Shown: positions 26,562 through 35,517 of the stretch, one piece after another
Position numbering within the stretch: position 1 is the stretch's first letter
Layout of the letters: every line of letters starts with the position of its first letter
NCBI GenBank assembly: GCA_016788425.1
Contig: JAEURQ010000003.1
Coordinates: forward strand, 155,282 to 219,281
Direction of reading: 5' to 3'
Source: Chthonomonas sp.
GTDB taxonomy: Bacteria > Armatimonadota > Fimbriimonadia > Fimbriimonadales > Fimbriimonadaceae
Length of the DNA stretch: 64,000 nucleotides
Position numbers and translations under genes: made by a program
Notes under the pieces: model-generated
The model's input: the letters and a program-made list of their open reading frames with translations, nothing else
Told to the model about the DNA's origin: nothing
Databases searched by the model: none

Positions 26562-28007
26562 ATGTCATTCCGCGTAAACACTAACTTGGGCGCTATGGGC
26601 GCTCTTCGCCAACTCAGCAACACGAGTATGAACATGCAATCTTCGATGAGCAAGTTGTCCTCGGGTCTGCGAATCAACTCGGGCGCTGACGATCCTGCAG
26701 GTCTCCAAATTTCGGAAGGCTTCCGCAGTCAAATCTCGTCCATGGATCAAGCTCTGCGCAATAACGCAGATGCAACCAACTACGCAAAGACTGCCGAAGG
26801 CGCTCTGAGCGAAGTCAACAAGCTGCTTAACGACGCTCGTTCGCTGGCTATTGCCAACTCCAACGACGCCACGCTCTCGACGGAGCAAAAGCAAGCTAAC
26901 CAAAATCAGCTGAACTCGATTCTCAGCTCGGTCGACCGTATTGCTACGACGACCAGCTACGGAACGAAGAAGCTTCTCGACGGTAGCTCTGGGGTCAGCG
27001 TCGCCGTGACCGACCAATCGAAGATCGCTTCGGTCTCGATCGGTGGTCAAGTGGGTACGGCGGCTGGTTCGGCCTCGATCTCGGCGAACGGTACGCTGAG
27101 CGTCGCCGTGACAACCGCGGCGGTTAAGGCAAGCCTGACCGGTAAGACCCTGACGGGTGCTGCTACGGTGGCCGCCGCCGAAGCCATGACCGTGACCTCG
27201 GCCGGTACGCTGAGCATCAACGGTGTCTCGATCAACGTGTCCTCGGGGATGACTCAAGGTCAACTTCGCGACTCGGTGAACGCAGTGTCGGGTCAAACCG
27301 GCGTCGTTATGAAGCTGAGTTCGAACGGTACGAACGGTACGGTTTCGTTCGAAGCTGCCAAGTTCGGTGCAAGCGGTAACTCGGTGAACGTCAGCGACAA
27401 TGCGGGCAACGTTCTGGCCGCAGCTGGAACTTCGGCTCTCACCGGTGGCGTGAACGCCATTGCTACCGTGACGGTCTCGGGTACTGCAGCGAACTTCCAA
27501 GTTCGCGGTTCGGACGACGGCCTGACCCTCAGCGACACGGCGGGTAACAAGCTGGTGCTCAACGCTTCGGCAACCTATGCCGCGGCAACGGTGGGCCAAG
27601 TGACGGCGGGTGCCGCTCAGTTCCAAATCGGGGCTAATGCGGGTCAAACGGCAACGCTTGCTCTCAGCAGCATGAGCTCGGCTTCGCTGAGTCTCTCGGG
27701 TATCGACATTCTTTCGACCAGCACGGCCAGCTCGGCTCTGTCGGCGATCGATACGGCGATCAACAACGTGTCCAAGCAACGCGGTGCGATTGGTAACTTT
27801 ATGCGAAACACCATCGACTCGAACACCCGTGCTCTCCAAGTGGCCAAGGAAAATCTGGAAGCCTCGGACAGCGCAATTCGAGATACCGACATGGCGGCCG
27901 AAATGACGACCTACACGAAGATGCAGGTTCTGCAACAAGCAGGTCTTTCGATGCTCAGCCAAGCAAACTCCTCGTCGCAGAGCGTGTTGGCGCTCCTTCG
28001 AGGCTAA
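26562..28007 (+). CDS. fliC: Flagellin
   Basis: This is the filament subunit. The 481-residue protein has the conserved N-terminal D0/D1 region (MSFRVNTNLGAMGALRQL; KLSSGLRINSGADDPAGL) and C-terminal region (AIRDTDMAAEMTTYTKMQVL to LALLRG), with a Ser/Thr/Ala/Gly-rich variable middle (about 150-395). The start ATG 26562 follows AAAGGA and matches the family N-terminus; the frame extends upstream without similarity. Wording is repetitive and biased to few codons, as in a highly expressed gene. The rest of the flagellar apparatus is not in the window, apart from motA-motB at 52-54 kb. Confidence 0.96.
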   Translation: MSFRVNTNLGAMGALRQLSNTSMNMQSSMSKLSSGLRINSGADDPAGLQISEGFRSQISSMDQALRNNADATNYAKTAEGALSEVNKLLNDARSLAIANSNDATLSTEQKQANQNQLNSILSSVDRIATTTSYGTKKLLDGSSGVSVAVTDQSKIASVSIGGQVGTAAGSASISANGTLSVAVTTAAVKASLTGKTLTGAATVAAAEAMTVTSAGTLSINGVSINVSSGMTQGQLRDSVNAVSGQTGVVMKLSSNGTNGTVSFEAAKFGASGNSVNVSDNAGNVLAAAGTSALTGGVNAIATVTVSGTAANFQVRGSDDGLTLSDTAGNKLVLNASATYAAATVGQVTAGAAQFQIGANAGQTATLALSSMSSASLSLSGIDILSTSTASSALSAIDTAINNVSKQRGAIGNFMRNTIDSNTRALQVAKENLEASDSAIRDTDMAAEMTTYTKMQVLQQAGLSMLSQANSSSQSVLALLRG

Positions 28008-28027
28008 AACGACTCGTCGCCAACGAG

Positions 28028-28063
28028 GGCCCCGTCCGCGCAAGCGGCGGGGCCAATTTTTTT
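28028..28063 (+). terminator. Terminator after flagellin
   Basis: GGCCCCG (28028-28034) pairs with CGGGGCC (28048-28054), continued inside by CCGC/GCGG around a GCAA tetraloop, and is followed by AATTTTTTT. It is a strong intrinsic terminator that separates flagellin from the polysaccharide operon starting at 28083. Confidence 0.92.
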
Positions 28064-28082
28064 CGGCGGGTATCTTTGCGGG

Positions 28083-29336
28083 GTGCGTCGCTGGCTTCCG
28101 AAATCCCAATTTGGTCGCGACGTTCTTACCCTGATGACGGGCACGGCGGCGGCCAGCGTCATCCCGCTTTTGGCCCAGCCCATCCTCTCGCGCCTTTACC
28201 GCCCGGAACACTGGGGCCCCATGGGGGTGTTCGAGGCGACGTTCTCCATCCTCGGCATTCTCGCCACGGGCCGCTACGAGCAAGGCATTGTCTTGCCCGA
28301 GGACGACCAATCGGCGGCCGCTTTGGTACGGCTCAGCGTGCGGGTGAATGTCATCCTCACCGCCTGCGTGGCGTTGCTGGCGACCCTCGTGTGGCTGGCG
28401 CGCGATGGCCAACTGCGCACCTGGGTGCTGTGGGTGCCGCTCGCCGTGTTCAGCACCGGCCTCTACCAAACTCTCACCTTTTGGGCGATCCGTCGCCGCG
28501 CGTTTCCCCAGCTCGCGGCCAGCCGTTTTGTGAGGCAACTCATGGTCGTCGCGCTCTGGATGGCGTTCGGGCTGCTGAGCTTCGGGGCGCTCGGCTTGAT
28601 CCTGGGATTGGTCGTCGGGCAACTGCTCGGCACCCTGGCCCTGGCATGGCAGATTTGGCGCACCGATCGTCCCATTTTCGTGCTCGCCTCGCGAGCCGAC
28701 GAGCGCGCGGTGGCGCAGCGGTATGCGGATTTTCCGAAGTACTCGCTGGCCAGCGGGCTGCTCAACGCGCTGGCGCAGGGATTGCCTCGCTTCTTTCTTT
28801 ACGGCACGTTTGGCGAGCGCGGGGCGGGCAACTTTACGTTCGCGCAAAAGGTCGCCATCGCGCCGCTCGGTGCGCTCGGTGCCACCTTCGCCGACGTGTT
28901 TAAGCAACAAGCCGCCGAGCAGATGCAGCGCCACGGCAACTGCTTGCCGATCTGGCGTGCGACCTTTCGACGCCTCGTCAAATTTGCGATCATCCCCACG
29001 TTGGTGCTCACGATCGCCGCGCCGTGGATATTTTCCGTGGTCTTCGGGCCGGAGTATCGCGAAGCGGGCGTGCTCACGCAGATCATGGGGCCGTACGCGT
29101 GCCTCATGCTGCTCGCGAGCCCGCTCAGCCGCACGCTGATCGTCACCGAAAACCAGCGCCTCGATATGTTTTGGCAGATTGCATTGGTGTTAGTGACCGG
29201 CACCGCGCTGGCGATTGGCACGGCGCGTCACGATCTGCGACTGGCGGTGATCCTGTTCTCAGCGGGCTACGCGGCGCTCTACGTGGTGTACCTGCGGCTC
29301 AGCTATAAACTGGCGGGTAACCCCTCAGCCAGGTAA
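28083..29336 (+). CDS. Wzx-type polysaccharide flippase
   Basis: The 417-residue protein has about twelve predicted membrane helices and the start typical of lipopolysaccharide/oligosaccharide flippases (FGRDVLTLMTGTAAASVIPLLAQPILSRLY). It would move a lipid-linked sugar repeat across the inner membrane. The start is GTG 28083, within 20 bases of the flagellin terminator. It is the first gene of a rightward group whose members follow with gaps of at most 24 bases or with overlaps. Confidence 0.85.
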   Translation: MRRWLPKSQFGRDVLTLMTGTAAASVIPLLAQPILSRLYRPEHWGPMGVFEATFSILGILATGRYEQGIVLPEDDQSAAALVRLSVRVNVILTACVALLATLVWLARDGQLRTWVLWVPLAVFSTGLYQTLTFWAIRRRAFPQLAASRFVRQLMVVALWMAFGLLSFGALGLILGLVVGQLLGTLALAWQIWRTDRPIFVLASRADERAVAQRYADFPKYSLASGLLNALAQGLPRFFLYGTFGERGAGNFTFAQKVAIAPLGALGATFADVFKQQAAEQMQRHGNCLPIWRATFRRLVKFAIIPTLVLTIAAPWIFSVVFGPEYREAGVLTQIMGPYACLMLLASPLSRTLIVTENQRLDMFWQIALVLVTGTALAIGTARHDLRLAVILFSAGYAALYVVYLRLSYKLAGNPSAR

Positions 29337-29345
29337 CCTTAACAG

Positions 29346-30680
29346 ATGGCGGCTTTGGAGGCGGGGAGCGATCGCGCCAGTTGGTGGGACCGCCCTCTAG
29401 CTGGATTCGGTTGGCCGCGAGTCCTGGTTTGCCTCGCCGCGGCGATCGTCATCGCCGCGTTTCTTTGGTCGTACGAGACCAGCGTCGCGCCACTGCACAG
29501 CTACATTGGGTACTTCTGGAACCCGCCCCCCGCCGAGTACACCATGCTCGCCGCGGTATTGGCGTGGCTGCCGAGCCTGGTGATTCCGCTCGAGTTCCGC
29601 AAGCCGTCCGACCTCGCGGTGAGTCTGCTGTATCCGACCTTCGTCATTCCCTCTGCGTTTCTGCCGTTTCACGTGCTCAAGTCGCCTGCGCCCGAGATGC
29701 TGCCCATCGTGCTCGTGGCGCATCTAGGCTATTGGTCGCTGCTGCTCATGTGGCGCACGCCTGGCTTCCGACTCCAGCCACCCGTGGTTTCGCGGCAGTT
29801 TCTGATGACCGCTCTGGTCATGGGCACGATTCTTTGCGCGCTGGCCGTCGCCGGGGCAAACGGGTTCCGCGTCAATCTCAGCTTTGTTGATCTCTACGAG
29901 CGTCGGCTTGCCGCCCGCGAATCGGCGAGCGCCGGGGTCGGTTACGCGATGGCGTTCCTGGCGAGTTCGTTCGCGCCGCTTTGTGTGGCGATCGGCATCG
30001 AAAAGAAGCGACCCTTGCTCATCGGCGCGGGCGCATTCGGCATCATCGCGATCTTCTCCTTCACGGGCACCAAAAGCTCGATCTTCACGCCGCTGCTCAT
30101 GATGATCATCCTCGTGATCATCGGCCGCCCCAAAAATCAGCAATTCAAGCTGCTCGCGTGGCTGGCCGCGTTGATGGCTTTGGGCACCTTACTGTGGACG
30201 CAAGCACAGATCATGAGCCTCAACAACTTGCTGAACTACCGAATGGTCGCCAGCCGCGGGGTGGGTATGACGCACTACTACAAGGTGTTCGATGGCAACC
30301 AGATCAACATGGGCGATTCGGCGTTCGCCCCGGCCTTCGGCATTCAACCCGCCCCGCCAAAGTCGTTTACGGTGGGCAGCCAGTATGGATATTCCGAGCA
30401 AGACAACTACAATGCTGGAATTTGGGCGGCTGGTTTTGCGAACTTTGGTGTGCTTGGCGTCGTCCTTGCCAGCGTTTTTGCGGGGCTCACGCTTAAGCTT
30501 TTTGATGCATTTGCCGCAAGGGGGTACCGTTTAACGTGCTTCCTGATGGCAGGATTGGTGTCGGTGTTCTGGTTGGATATTGGGTTTGAGAATAGTTTGA
30601 TTACACAGGGATTAGTGTTGACGCTACCGTTCCTCTTCTTCTTGGTCGCGTCCAAGGATCGGGCGGAGGCGCATGCCTAA
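29346..30680 (+). CDS. Wzy-like polysaccharide polymerase
   Basis: The 444-residue protein is almost entirely membrane helices (ten or more) with a large periplasmic loop near 300-370 (NYRMVASRGVGMTHYYKVF to SQYGYSEQDNYNAGIW). This is the layout of Wzy O-unit polymerases. Primary sequence similarity within Wzy is always weak, so the assignment rests on topology and its position between a flippase and glycosyltransferases. It overlaps the next gene by 8 bases. Confidence 0.72.
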   Translation: MAALEAGSDRASWWDRPLAGFGWPRVLVCLAAAIVIAAFLWSYETSVAPLHSYIGYFWNPPPAEYTMLAAVLAWLPSLVIPLEFRKPSDLAVSLLYPTFVIPSAFLPFHVLKSPAPEMLPIVLVAHLGYWSLLLMWRTPGFRLQPPVVSRQFLMTALVMGTILCALAVAGANGFRVNLSFVDLYERRLAARESASAGVGYAMAFLASSFAPLCVAIGIEKKRPLLIGAGAFGIIAIFSFTGTKSSIFTPLLMMIILVIIGRPKNQQFKLLAWLAALMALGTLLWTQAQIMSLNNLLNYRMVASRGVGMTHYYKVFDGNQINMGDSAFAPAFGIQPAPPKSFTVGSQYGYSEQDNYNAGIWAAGFANFGVLGVVLASVFAGLTLKLFDAFAARGYRLTCFLMAGLVSVFWLDIGFENSLITQGLVLTLPFLFFLVASKDRAEAHA

Positions 30681-31803
30681 GCGCGTCGTGCACATTTCCA
30701 GCGCGCACCCGGCGGGTGACCCGCGCATCTTCCGCAAGGAGTGCCTTACGCTCGCACGCGCGGGCTACGAAGTGATCTTGGTGGTGCCCCACGCCGCGGG
30801 CGACGAAGTGATCGAGGGCGTGCAGATTAGGGCCGTGCCGATGCCGAGCGGTCGCCGGGAGCGCATGCTCAAGACCGCCGGGCTCTGCTGGCAAAAGGCG
30901 CTTTCGCTTAATGCTGCCCTGTATCACTTTCACGATCCCGAGCTGATGCGCGGCGCGATGAGCGCGGCCAAGCGCGGCCACCAGGTGATCTACGACGTGC
31001 ACGAGCACCTCGGCGAAGACCTGCTCGTCGCGACTAACAAGCCTTACGTGCCGGACATCGCGCGCAAGCCGTTGAGCAAGTTCATTCAGTGGTACGAGCG
31101 GCGCGTCGGCGATCGCATGGCGGCCACGATTCCGGTGGTCGAAAGCCACGTGGACCGCTTCGCGCCGGGCAAATCGGTGGTGCTGCAAAACTATCCGATC
31201 CAGGGCGAGCTGCCGGTGGTTGAGGCGATCCCCTATGAGCAGCGCCCGAACTTGGCGGTGTTTTCCGGCGGACTCACCCGCGACCGATGCGCGCGCGAAA
31301 TGGTCGAGGCAATCGGCCTCGTCGAGCCGCGATTCGACGCCAGCTTTTGGGTGGCCGGTACGTTCGATGACCAAGCTCTGCTCGACGAACTCGCGCAGAT
31401 TCCGGGCTGGAAACGGACGGAGTTCGCGGGCTACATCAAGCACGGCGACCTCTACCGCAAGGTCGTCAACGCCAAAGTCGGGCTGGCGACGATGGCGCCC
31501 GAAAAGTACGAGCAAGACTTCTCGGCGAACAAGATTTACGACTACATGATGGCGGGATTGCCGATCATCGCCTCGCCCAACCGAACCTGGATTAAGACGC
31601 TGGAGGAGCACAAGTGCGGCATCATCCTGCGCGATGGGTCGGCGCAGGCGCTCGCCGACGCGATGAACGCCATGTTTAGCGACCCCGCCGGATCGCAGCA
31701 AATGGGCGAAAATGGTCGTCGCGCCGCGCTGGAAAAATACACATGGGAGGCCGAGGAGCGCAAACTGTTGGCGCTATACGAGCGCCTCATCGGCCCGCCA
31801 TGA
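30673..31803 (+). CDS. GT4-family glycosyltransferase
   Basis: The 376-residue protein has a GT-B fold. The N-terminal half (VVHISSAHPAGDPRIFRKE, with the HFHDPELM and YDVHEHLGED segments) binds the acceptor. The C-terminal half contains LAVFSGGLTRDRCAREM and the GT4-type sugar-nucleotide site around ANKIYDYMMAGLPIIAS. The donor and acceptor cannot be told from sequence. Its stop overlaps the next start by 4 bases (ATGA). It is probably soluble or peripheral on the inner membrane face. Confidence 0.85.
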   Translation: MPKRVVHISSAHPAGDPRIFRKECLTLARAGYEVILVVPHAAGDEVIEGVQIRAVPMPSGRRERMLKTAGLCWQKALSLNAALYHFHDPELMRGAMSAAKRGHQVIYDVHEHLGEDLLVATNKPYVPDIARKPLSKFIQWYERRVGDRMAATIPVVESHVDRFAPGKSVVLQNYPIQGELPVVEAIPYEQRPNLAVFSGGLTRDRCAREMVEAIGLVEPRFDASFWVAGTFDDQALLDELAQIPGWKRTEFAGYIKHGDLYRKVVNAKVGLATMAPEKYEQDFSANKIYDYMMAGLPIIASPNRTWIKTLEEHKCGIILRDGSAQALADAMNAMFSDPAGSQQMGENGRRAALEKYTWEAEERKLLALYERLIGPP

Positions 31804-33044
31804 GAGTCGGTCTCGTTACCATCGGCGAGCCTCTGCCCACCGAAGGCGAGAACGTGCGCCTCTACCGAACCGGCATGCTCGCGCAAGAGCTCGACCGCGC
31901 CGGTCACGAGGTGGTGTGGTGGACAAGCGGCTTCGACCACTTTAAGCGCAGATTCTTCGACGGCCCACCCGTGGAATCAGTGTGGGAACGGACCCAGATT
32001 CGCAAGCTGAAGAGCCGCGGCTACTCGCGAAACATCAGTTGGCGACGCTACCGCGACCACCTCGATCTAGCCAAAAGCCTCACTGAGGACCTGCCGCAAG
32101 CGCCACGCCCCGACGTGTTCCTCTGCAGCATTCCGGTGGCCGAGCACGCCGAACAGGTGCTCAAGTTCGCGCAGCCCCACCAGATTCCGGTGGTGCTGGA
32201 TGCGCGCGATATGTGGCCGGATCTGTTCCTGGAATATGTCGGCGTGCCCTGGTTGCCGCTGGCTAAGCTCGCCCTCAACCGAGCCTTTCGCTCCACGGAA
32301 AACGCGTTCAAGCGCGCCACGGGACTGATGGCGCACACCGACCATTTTTTGGAGTGGGCACTGGAATATGCGGGCCGCCCCATGCAGTTCCACGACCGCG
32401 TGTTTCCGTTTGGTTACCACGAGGTGCCGCCCGCCGACGAGGAGTTGGCGCGGGCTCGAGCGAACTGGGACCAGCAAGGGATTTTGGCCGGGCCGACCCG
32501 CGTGCTTTACTCGGGCCAGCTGATCGACCAGGTGAATATGCTCCCGGTTTGGGCGGCGGCCCGGGCAAATCCGCAGGTGGAGTTCCTCATTTGCGGCGAC
32601 GGGCAGTCGCGGCGCAAGTTCGAACAACAAGCGCTGGGAATTCCGAATGTCCGGTTCACCGGGTGGATCGGCTTGCCCGATCTGCGCGTGCTCATGGAGC
32701 GCTCGCACGCCGGCCTCATGCCCTACGTGCCGCGCTACTCGTTTATGTGTAGCGTGCCCAACAAGGCGAACGAATACATGGCCAACCGCTTGCCGCTCAT
32801 TTGGAGCATGCCGGCGGGTGAACTGACCGACCTCATCGCTGAGCGCAACATCGGCGTGACTTACAGCGCCAAGGAGCCAAACGCCCTGGCCGCCTATATC
32901 GGCGACCTTCACGCCGCTCCCGATGCGTGGCGGCAACGCGGCGAAAACGGCTTTGCCCTGTTCCGCGAACGGTTCCGCGCCGAAGACATCTACCCCGCGA
33001 TTGTTCGATATTTGGAGGAGTTGGCCTCAAAAAGGTATCCTTAA
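31800..33044 (+). CDS. GT4-family glycosyltransferase (WcaI-like)
   Basis: The 414-residue protein starts MRVGLVTIGEPLPTEGENVR and has the second half signature TRVLYSGQLIDQVNMLPVW, VEFLICGDGQSRRKFEQ and KANEYMANRLPLIWS, typical of GT4 enzymes of exopolysaccharide synthesis. The start ATG 31800 overlaps the previous stop; the open frame begins earlier but inside the neighbouring gene. The donor is unknown. It lies 24 bases before the initiating transferase gene. Confidence 0.85.
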   Translation: MRVGLVTIGEPLPTEGENVRLYRTGMLAQELDRAGHEVVWWTSGFDHFKRRFFDGPPVESVWERTQIRKLKSRGYSRNISWRRYRDHLDLAKSLTEDLPQAPRPDVFLCSIPVAEHAEQVLKFAQPHQIPVVLDARDMWPDLFLEYVGVPWLPLAKLALNRAFRSTENAFKRATGLMAHTDHFLEWALEYAGRPMQFHDRVFPFGYHEVPPADEELARARANWDQQGILAGPTRVLYSGQLIDQVNMLPVWAAARANPQVEFLICGDGQSRRKFEQQALGIPNVRFTGWIGLPDLRVLMERSHAGLMPYVPRYSFMCSVPNKANEYMANRLPLIWSMPAGELTDLIAERNIGVTYSAKEPNALAAYIGDLHAAPDAWRQRGENGFALFRERFRAEDIYPAIVRYLEELASKRYP

Positions 33045-33068
33045 CGCTTAGCGCCTCTGGCGCATGTT

Positions 33069-33758
33069 ATGGCGAAGCGACTTTTTGACATTGTGGTGAG
33101 CGCGTTGGGCCTCATCATTTTCAGCCCCATCCTCCTGGCCGTTGCCCTTTGGGTCAAGCTCGATTCCTCCGGGCCGGTGTTCTACCGCGGCGAGCGAACC
33201 GGCAAGGACGACAAGCCATTCCGCATTTTCAAATTCCGCAGCATGGTGGTGAACGCCGACAAGATCGGCGCGAGCTCCACCAGCGGCGACGACCGTCGGG
33301 TCACTCGCAGCGGCAAGTTCATCCGCAAGTTTAAAATCGACGAGCTGAGCCAGTTCATCAATGTGCTGATCGGCGACATGAGCATGGTCGGCCCGCGCCC
33401 CGAGGTGAAGAAGTTCACCGACATGTACACCGCCGAGGAAAAGCGCATCCTCGATCTGCGCCCCGGCATCACCGACTGGGCTTCGATTTGGAACTCCGAC
33501 GAAGGACGCATCTTGGAAGGTCTCGAGGACGCCGACGCGGGTTACGAAAAGTACATTCGCCCGGGCAAGATTCAGCTTCAATTGCGATACCGCGACAACC
33601 ACAGCGTGGGCACCGATATCAAGATCCTGATGTACACCGCGATCCGCATTATCAAGGGCGATTTCTATCCCAAGGAGCTGGCTGACTTCCCGCGCCTCGT
33701 GCCCGTCCGCGAGCAACTCGCCGTGGTGAGCATGCCCAGCGAGGCCGTGAAATCGTGA
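33069..33758 (+). CDS. Initiating phosphoglycosyl transferase (PglC/WcaJ type)
   Basis: The 229-residue protein is a monotopic phosphoglycosyl transferase. It has an N-terminal re-entrant helix (KRLFDIVVSALGLIIFSPI), the RIFKFRSM motif, an Asp-Glu catalytic pair in KIDELSQFINVLIGDMSMVG and the following GPRPE. It transfers a sugar phosphate from a UDP-sugar to undecaprenyl phosphate, which starts the repeat unit. The size fits the small PglC-like class, which lacks the N-terminal membrane domain of WbaP. In this locus it is encoded after the glycosyltransferases rather than first. Confidence 0.9.
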   Translation: MAKRLFDIVVSALGLIIFSPILLAVALWVKLDSSGPVFYRGERTGKDDKPFRIFKFRSMVVNADKIGASSTSGDDRRVTRSGKFIRKFKIDELSQFINVLIGDMSMVGPRPEVKKFTDMYTAEEKRILDLRPGITDWASIWNSDEGRILEGLEDADAGYEKYIRPGKIQLQLRYRDNHSVGTDIKILMYTAIRIIKGDFYPKELADFPRLVPVREQLAVVSMPSEAVKS

Positions 33759-34552
33759 GCGCCGTTTTGGAACGTCAAGAATCGTTTTCGACCGTGACCG
33801 AACTGCCGGGCAAGGGCGCATCGCCCGACGCCTTGCTGATGCTCGCGACCCGCTACGCGGTTGCCGGCGAGCTCGCGCCCGGCGGGGACGTGCTCGAAGT
33901 CGCGTGCGGTGGTGGCATGGGCCTGGGACATTTGCTCCGAGTCTCGAACACGGTGACTGCCGGCGACTTCGACCCCGCCATGGTGGAAGTGGTCAACAAG
34001 TACTACGAAAAGCGCCTGGTGGCGCAGCGGCTCGACGCCATGAACCTGGACTTTGCCGACGCCAGCTTCGACTGCGTGCTCCTGCTGGAGGCGATTTACT
34101 TTGTGCCCGACGCGGCCCGCGCCGTCAGCGAGGCATTTCGCGTGCTGCGGCCCGGCGGCAAGTTCATGATCGCAGCCCCAAACCCGCTGTTTGTCAGCTT
34201 CAACGCCGCGCCGTACAGCACTAAATATTTCTCGCCGCTTGAGTTCAAAAAGCTCCTGGAAGACCATGGCTTCTCGGCCGAGACGCTGTGCGGTTTCCCC
34301 GAGGAAGGCGGCGGCCTCAAGACCAAGGTGCTCAATGTTGTGCGCAAGCTCGCGGTGACCTTCCGCCTGATTCCCGACACGATGGAAGGCAAGGAGCGGA
34401 TCAAAAAGCTGATCTACGGAGAGTTGCCGCCCTTCCCGAACGAAGTGGTGGTCGACCCGGCGAAAGTGGAAACGCCAGTGCCGACCGATAGCGTGGGCGA
34501 TATCAGCAAATATCGCGTGCTCTATGCGATCGGCACCAAGCCGTTAGCGTAG
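33755..34552 (+). CDS. SAM-dependent methyltransferase
   Basis: The 265-residue class I methyltransferase has the SAM motif I VLEVACGGGMGLGHLL, the acidic motif II AGDFDPAMVEV and LRPGGKFMIAAP before motif III. It starts with GTG, overlapping the previous stop by 4 bases, so it belongs to the polysaccharide operon and probably methylates a sugar or a glycan end. A C-terminal extension (about 190-265) is proline- and valine-rich and unassigned. It converges with the phytase gene, overlapping by 9 bases. Confidence 0.82.
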   Translation: MSAVLERQESFSTVTELPGKGASPDALLMLATRYAVAGELAPGGDVLEVACGGGMGLGHLLRVSNTVTAGDFDPAMVEVVNKYYEKRLVAQRLDAMNLDFADASFDCVLLLEAIYFVPDAARAVSEAFRVLRPGGKFMIAAPNPLFVSFNAAPYSTKYFSPLEFKKLLEDHGFSAETLCGFPEEGGGLKTKVLNVVRKLAVTFRLIPDTMEGKERIKKLIYGELPPFPNEVVVDPAKVETPVPTDSVGDISKYRVLYAIGTKPLA

Positions 34553-35482
34553 CGGGAACGCGCGCCGCACCTCGCGGAAATCCGCGATCAGGAAGTTGCG
34601 GTCCTTGCTATTCATCGCGACGAAGATCCCTTCCGGGAATCTCGGGCCGAGGTTTTCCTGGGTTGCGTCGATGCCGTCAGTGGAATCCGCACCAATGCTC
34701 AGCGTGCCGACCATGCGCCCGGTCTGCCAGCGATCGAACACGCGGTACTGAGCGTTGCCCTCGCGCTGATCGGTGGTGAACACGAAGTCCTTCGTCACCG
34801 CGATGCCCTCGTGGTCGCCGCCCATGCCGCGCGTGTTGAATCCGGTCACAAACGGGTCGCCGGCGAGGGCGGGGTCCGCCTGATAGACGCGGTTGGCCAC
34901 GCCTTCGTCGCTGTAGTAAACCAAGCCGCGGTCGTGGTCTACGGCGATACTTTCGATTTCATCCACACCGCTGAACTTGCCGAGTTTGCGCACGAGCTTG
35001 GTGCCATAGCGGCCATCGCTGCCTTGGACCAAACGGTACTGGGCCAGGTAGCCATCGCGATCGCCCGCCTTCGGGCTGACAAACACAAACACCGCGCCAT
35101 CGCGCTCGCGGCGGTAGAACGCCACGCCCATCGGTTTGGTCACCACGCCCGAGTCGCCCGTGACATCCGTGAGAGCGCCGGTCTTGGCATTGATCGAGTA
35201 GAAAATCACGCGGTTGCGATCGCGCTCGGAGACCACCAGCAGGTTGCCCCACACGTCGCAGTTGTTGGGATACTTCAGGTTCTCGATGCGCTGAACCACC
35301 TTGCCTTCAAGGTTAAACGCGAACAACCCGCCTTTATCCACCGCCTTATCGGTGCCGAAAATCAGCGACTGACTGCGGTTGTGGCGATTCACCCAAATGG
35401 CGGGATCGTCGGCGTCGGTGCCTACCGGCTCGGTGGCGAAGACCGGTTGAATCGCGATGACAGAAATAAGGCCCAGCAGCAT
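34544..35482 (-). CDS. Beta-propeller phytase-like protein, exported
   Basis: The 312-residue protein has a short hydrophobic leader and then matches the BPP phytase family: PVGTDADDPAIWVNRHNR at the start, NNCDVWGNLLVVSERDRN in the middle, and ESIAVDHDRGLVYYSDE with GDHEGIAV towards the end. These acidic stretches form the calcium sites of the six-bladed propeller. It would release phosphate from phytate or a similar phosphomonoester outside the cell. It is monocistronic and converges with the methyltransferase. Confidence 0.85.
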   Translation of the reverse strand: MLLGLISVIAIQPVFATEPVGTDADDPAIWVNRHNRSQSLIFGTDKAVDKGGLFAFNLEGKVVQRIENLKYPNNCDVWGNLLVVSERDRNRVIFYSINAKTGALTDVTGDSGVVTKPMGVAFYRRERDGAVFVFVSPKAGDRDGYLAQYRLVQGSDGRYGTKLVRKLGKFSGVDEIESIAVDHDRGLVYYSDEGVANRVYQADPALAGDPFVTGFNTRGMGGDHEGIAVTKDFVFTTDQREGNAQYRVFDRWQTGRMVGTLSIGADSTDGIDATQENLGPRFPEGIFVAMNSKDRNFLIADFREVRRAFPLR

Positions 35483-35517
35483 GCCCCTTAGTGTTTCAGG
35501 GCATTGCTAAGGCAGGG

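Noticed and set aside
26565-28934. A 789-codon open frame on the minus strand opposite flagellin and the flippase gene
   Set aside because: It is antisense to two clearly recognisable proteins, has no family features, and its low-complexity Arg/His/Ala-rich wording is typical of a shadow frame in GC-rich DNA.
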